From assembly GCA_028691575.1 (NCBI GenBank), contig JAQUYY010000134.1:1-5468 (forward strand): a DNA stretch of 5,468 nucleotides. Reading direction: 5' to 3'. This document shows positions 4,447 to 5,468 of this stretch, one piece after another; position 1 is the first letter of the stretch, and each line of letters begins with the position of its first letter. The position numbers and the translations under genes were made by a program. The stretch comes from Candidatus Gastranaerophilales bacterium. GTDB taxonomy: Bacteria; Cyanobacteriota; Vampirovibrionia; Gastranaerophilales; JAQUYY01. The notes under the pieces are model-generated. The model was not told the origin of the DNA and ran no database searches. It saw nothing but the letters and a program-made list of their open reading frames with translations.

Positions 4447-5468
4447 TCAACTATTCATCAAAACTCTGTATAAATTCAACGTTTTTTTAACACATAAATC
4501 CCAGTTAAAATTCTTTTCTGTAAAATTTTTTGCTAACATTCCCTTTTGTCTTAATTCTTTATCACTTGTATTTAAGAGCAGTTCTAATTTTTCCGCTAAA
4601 TGCTTCATTTCGGATTTTTTAAAAAGATATCCGTATTTTTCGTTTTCTATAACTTCTTTATGAGGAGAAATATCACTTGCTAAAACAGGCAATCCGTAAG
4701 ACATTGCTTCTAATAAAGTTAGGGGCAATCCTTCTAATTCGGATGGTGTAACATAAAGATAAGCATTAGAATACAATTCCTGCAAAATTTCTCCGTATTG
4801 ATAACCTGTAAAAATTATTCTGCTATCGTTTTGAGCAATTTTTTGCAAATATTCAAAATATTCGTCAGTTGAAGAAGATGCCCCTGTTAATACAAGTTTT
4901 TTTGATGTTTTTACTTTCTTAAATGTGTCAATTAAAAGATGCGGTGCTTTTTCAGGGACAAGTCTTCCTACAAAAAGAATATAATTTTTTTGCGATAAAT
5001 TAAATTTTTCTTTAATTATATTTGCTTGCTTAAATTCTCCAATTTCTGTTCCATTTTGTATTTTTATGGAATTAATGCCGTAAGTATTTTTATAGTAATT
5101 ATCTAAATCTTTTGAGACCATAATTTGCATATCAAAAAATTTAGCACTGGATATTTCCCCTGCAAAAATCATTTTTTGAGCAAATTTATTCCATTTATTT
5201 CTTTGCCAATCCAGCCCATGGCAGGTAAAAACAAGCTTTTTCTTTGGGGCTAAAAGTCTTGGCATCCAAGCAAATAAACATGGACCTTGTGCATGAAAAT
5301 GAATTATATCTGCATCTGAGAAAATGGCATGCAATAGCGCCCAAAAAGTATGAAAAGATGCTTCCAAGTGTTTATTTTTAAAAGTTTTTAAGGGTTTAAT
5401 TTTTATTCCTTTATGAAAATCCATATCGCTGTCTACATAACCTTTTCTTGCATATATTGTAATCAAAT
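4447..5468 (-). CDS. GT4-family glycosyltransferase, N-terminus cut by window end
   Basis: A retaining glycosyltransferase with GT-B fold (GT4/GT1-like), expected to transfer a sugar from a nucleotide donor in the cytoplasm during synthesis of a surface glycan; donor and acceptor are not readable from sequence. The frame is open through the window edge: the codon at 5466-5464 is TTG, read as an internal Leu, because the usual first strand and Gly-rich loop are missing. In the 339 visible residues, the N-terminal domain shows ADIIHFHAQGP (52-62) and TCHGLDWQRNKW (81-92); IQNGTEI (136-142) marks the domain link; the C-terminal donor domain has ILFVGRLVPEKAP (163-175), the acceptor-loop region IIFTGYQ (217-223), and the E-x7-E motif in ELEGLPLTLLEAM (243-255; E245 and E253), followed by GLPVLASDISPHKEVI (258-273). 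All GT4 donor-site hallmarks present are intact. About 30-50 residues are probably missing. The stop is 189 bases ahead of the acyltransferase, in the same direction. Confidence 0.92.
   Translation of the reverse strand, partial: LITIYARKGYVDSDMDFHKGIKIKPLKTFKNKHLEASFHTFWALLHAIFSDADIIHFHAQGPCLFAWMPRLLAPKKKLVFTCHGLDWQRNKWNKFAQKMIFAGEISSAKFFDMQIMVSKDLDNYYKNTYGINSIKIQNGTEIGEFKQANIIKEKFNLSQKNYILFVGRLVPEKAPHLLIDTFKKVKTSKKLVLTGASSSTDEYFEYLQKIAQNDSRIIFTGYQYGEILQELYSNAYLYVTPSELEGLPLTLLEAMSYGLPVLASDISPHKEVIENEKYGYLFKKSEMKHLAEKLELLLNTSDKELRQKGMLAKNFTEKNFNWDLCVKKTLNLYRVLMNS

Noticed and set aside
5464..5466. TTG as the start of the glycosyltransferase
   Set aside because: The frame continues off the window and the N-terminal strand and Gly-rich loop of GT4 enzymes are missing, so this is an internal codon.

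Overview
The window is 5.5 kb of AT-rich bacterial DNA (roughly 30% G+C by eye) with seven protein-coding genes on both strands. Two run off the ends, and one of 57 codons is very short. The lone type IV prepilin, the low G+C and the mix of gene families fit a gut-type Gastranaerophilales/Vampirovibrionia (Melainabacteria-like) bacterium. This placement is inference: there is no rRNA or marker gene, and AT-rich Firmicutes or Elusimicrobia cannot be ruled out.

Layout. 2-967 (+): C-terminal part of a patatin-like phospholipase, with the catalytic Asp visible and the N-terminal nucleophile outside the window. 968-1120: gene-free, with an AT-rich terminator-like hairpin and a 10-bp GAAA-capped stem. 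1121-1294 (-): a 57-aa unrecognised protein with a good ribosome binding site. 1295-1539: divergent promoter region holding a textbook TTGACA-17-TATAAT promoter for the next gene. 1540-2277 (+): type IV prepilin-like protein. 2336-2614 (-): small acidic unrecognised protein, convergent with the pilin. 2729-3067 (+): cytoplasmic DUF192 protein, divergent from the preceding gene and without a visible Shine-Dalgarno. 3068-3264: a compact GC-rich, inverted-repeat-rich element in an AT-rich setting. 3265-4257 (-): GNAT-fold (CelD/BioF2-like) acyltransferase. 4258-4446: gap with two candidate promoters and a 16-bp palindrome. 4447-5468 (-): GT4 glycosyltransferase, cut at its N-terminus by the window end.

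How the genes relate. The glycosyltransferase and the acyltransferase lie in the same direction and together suggest the edge of a surface-polysaccharide locus (sugar addition plus acyl or aminoacyl modification). The acyltransferase also seems to have its own promoters. The pilin is a stand-alone transcription unit with no pilus-assembly genes near it, so it probably feeds a pilus or pseudopilus machine encoded elsewhere. The patatin, the two small proteins and DUF192 look like independent units.

No complete novel multi-gene system is evident. The best candidate for something undescribed is the structured GC-rich element at about 3112-3265, followed by the two small unrecognised proteins and the operator-like palindrome upstream of the acyltransferase.
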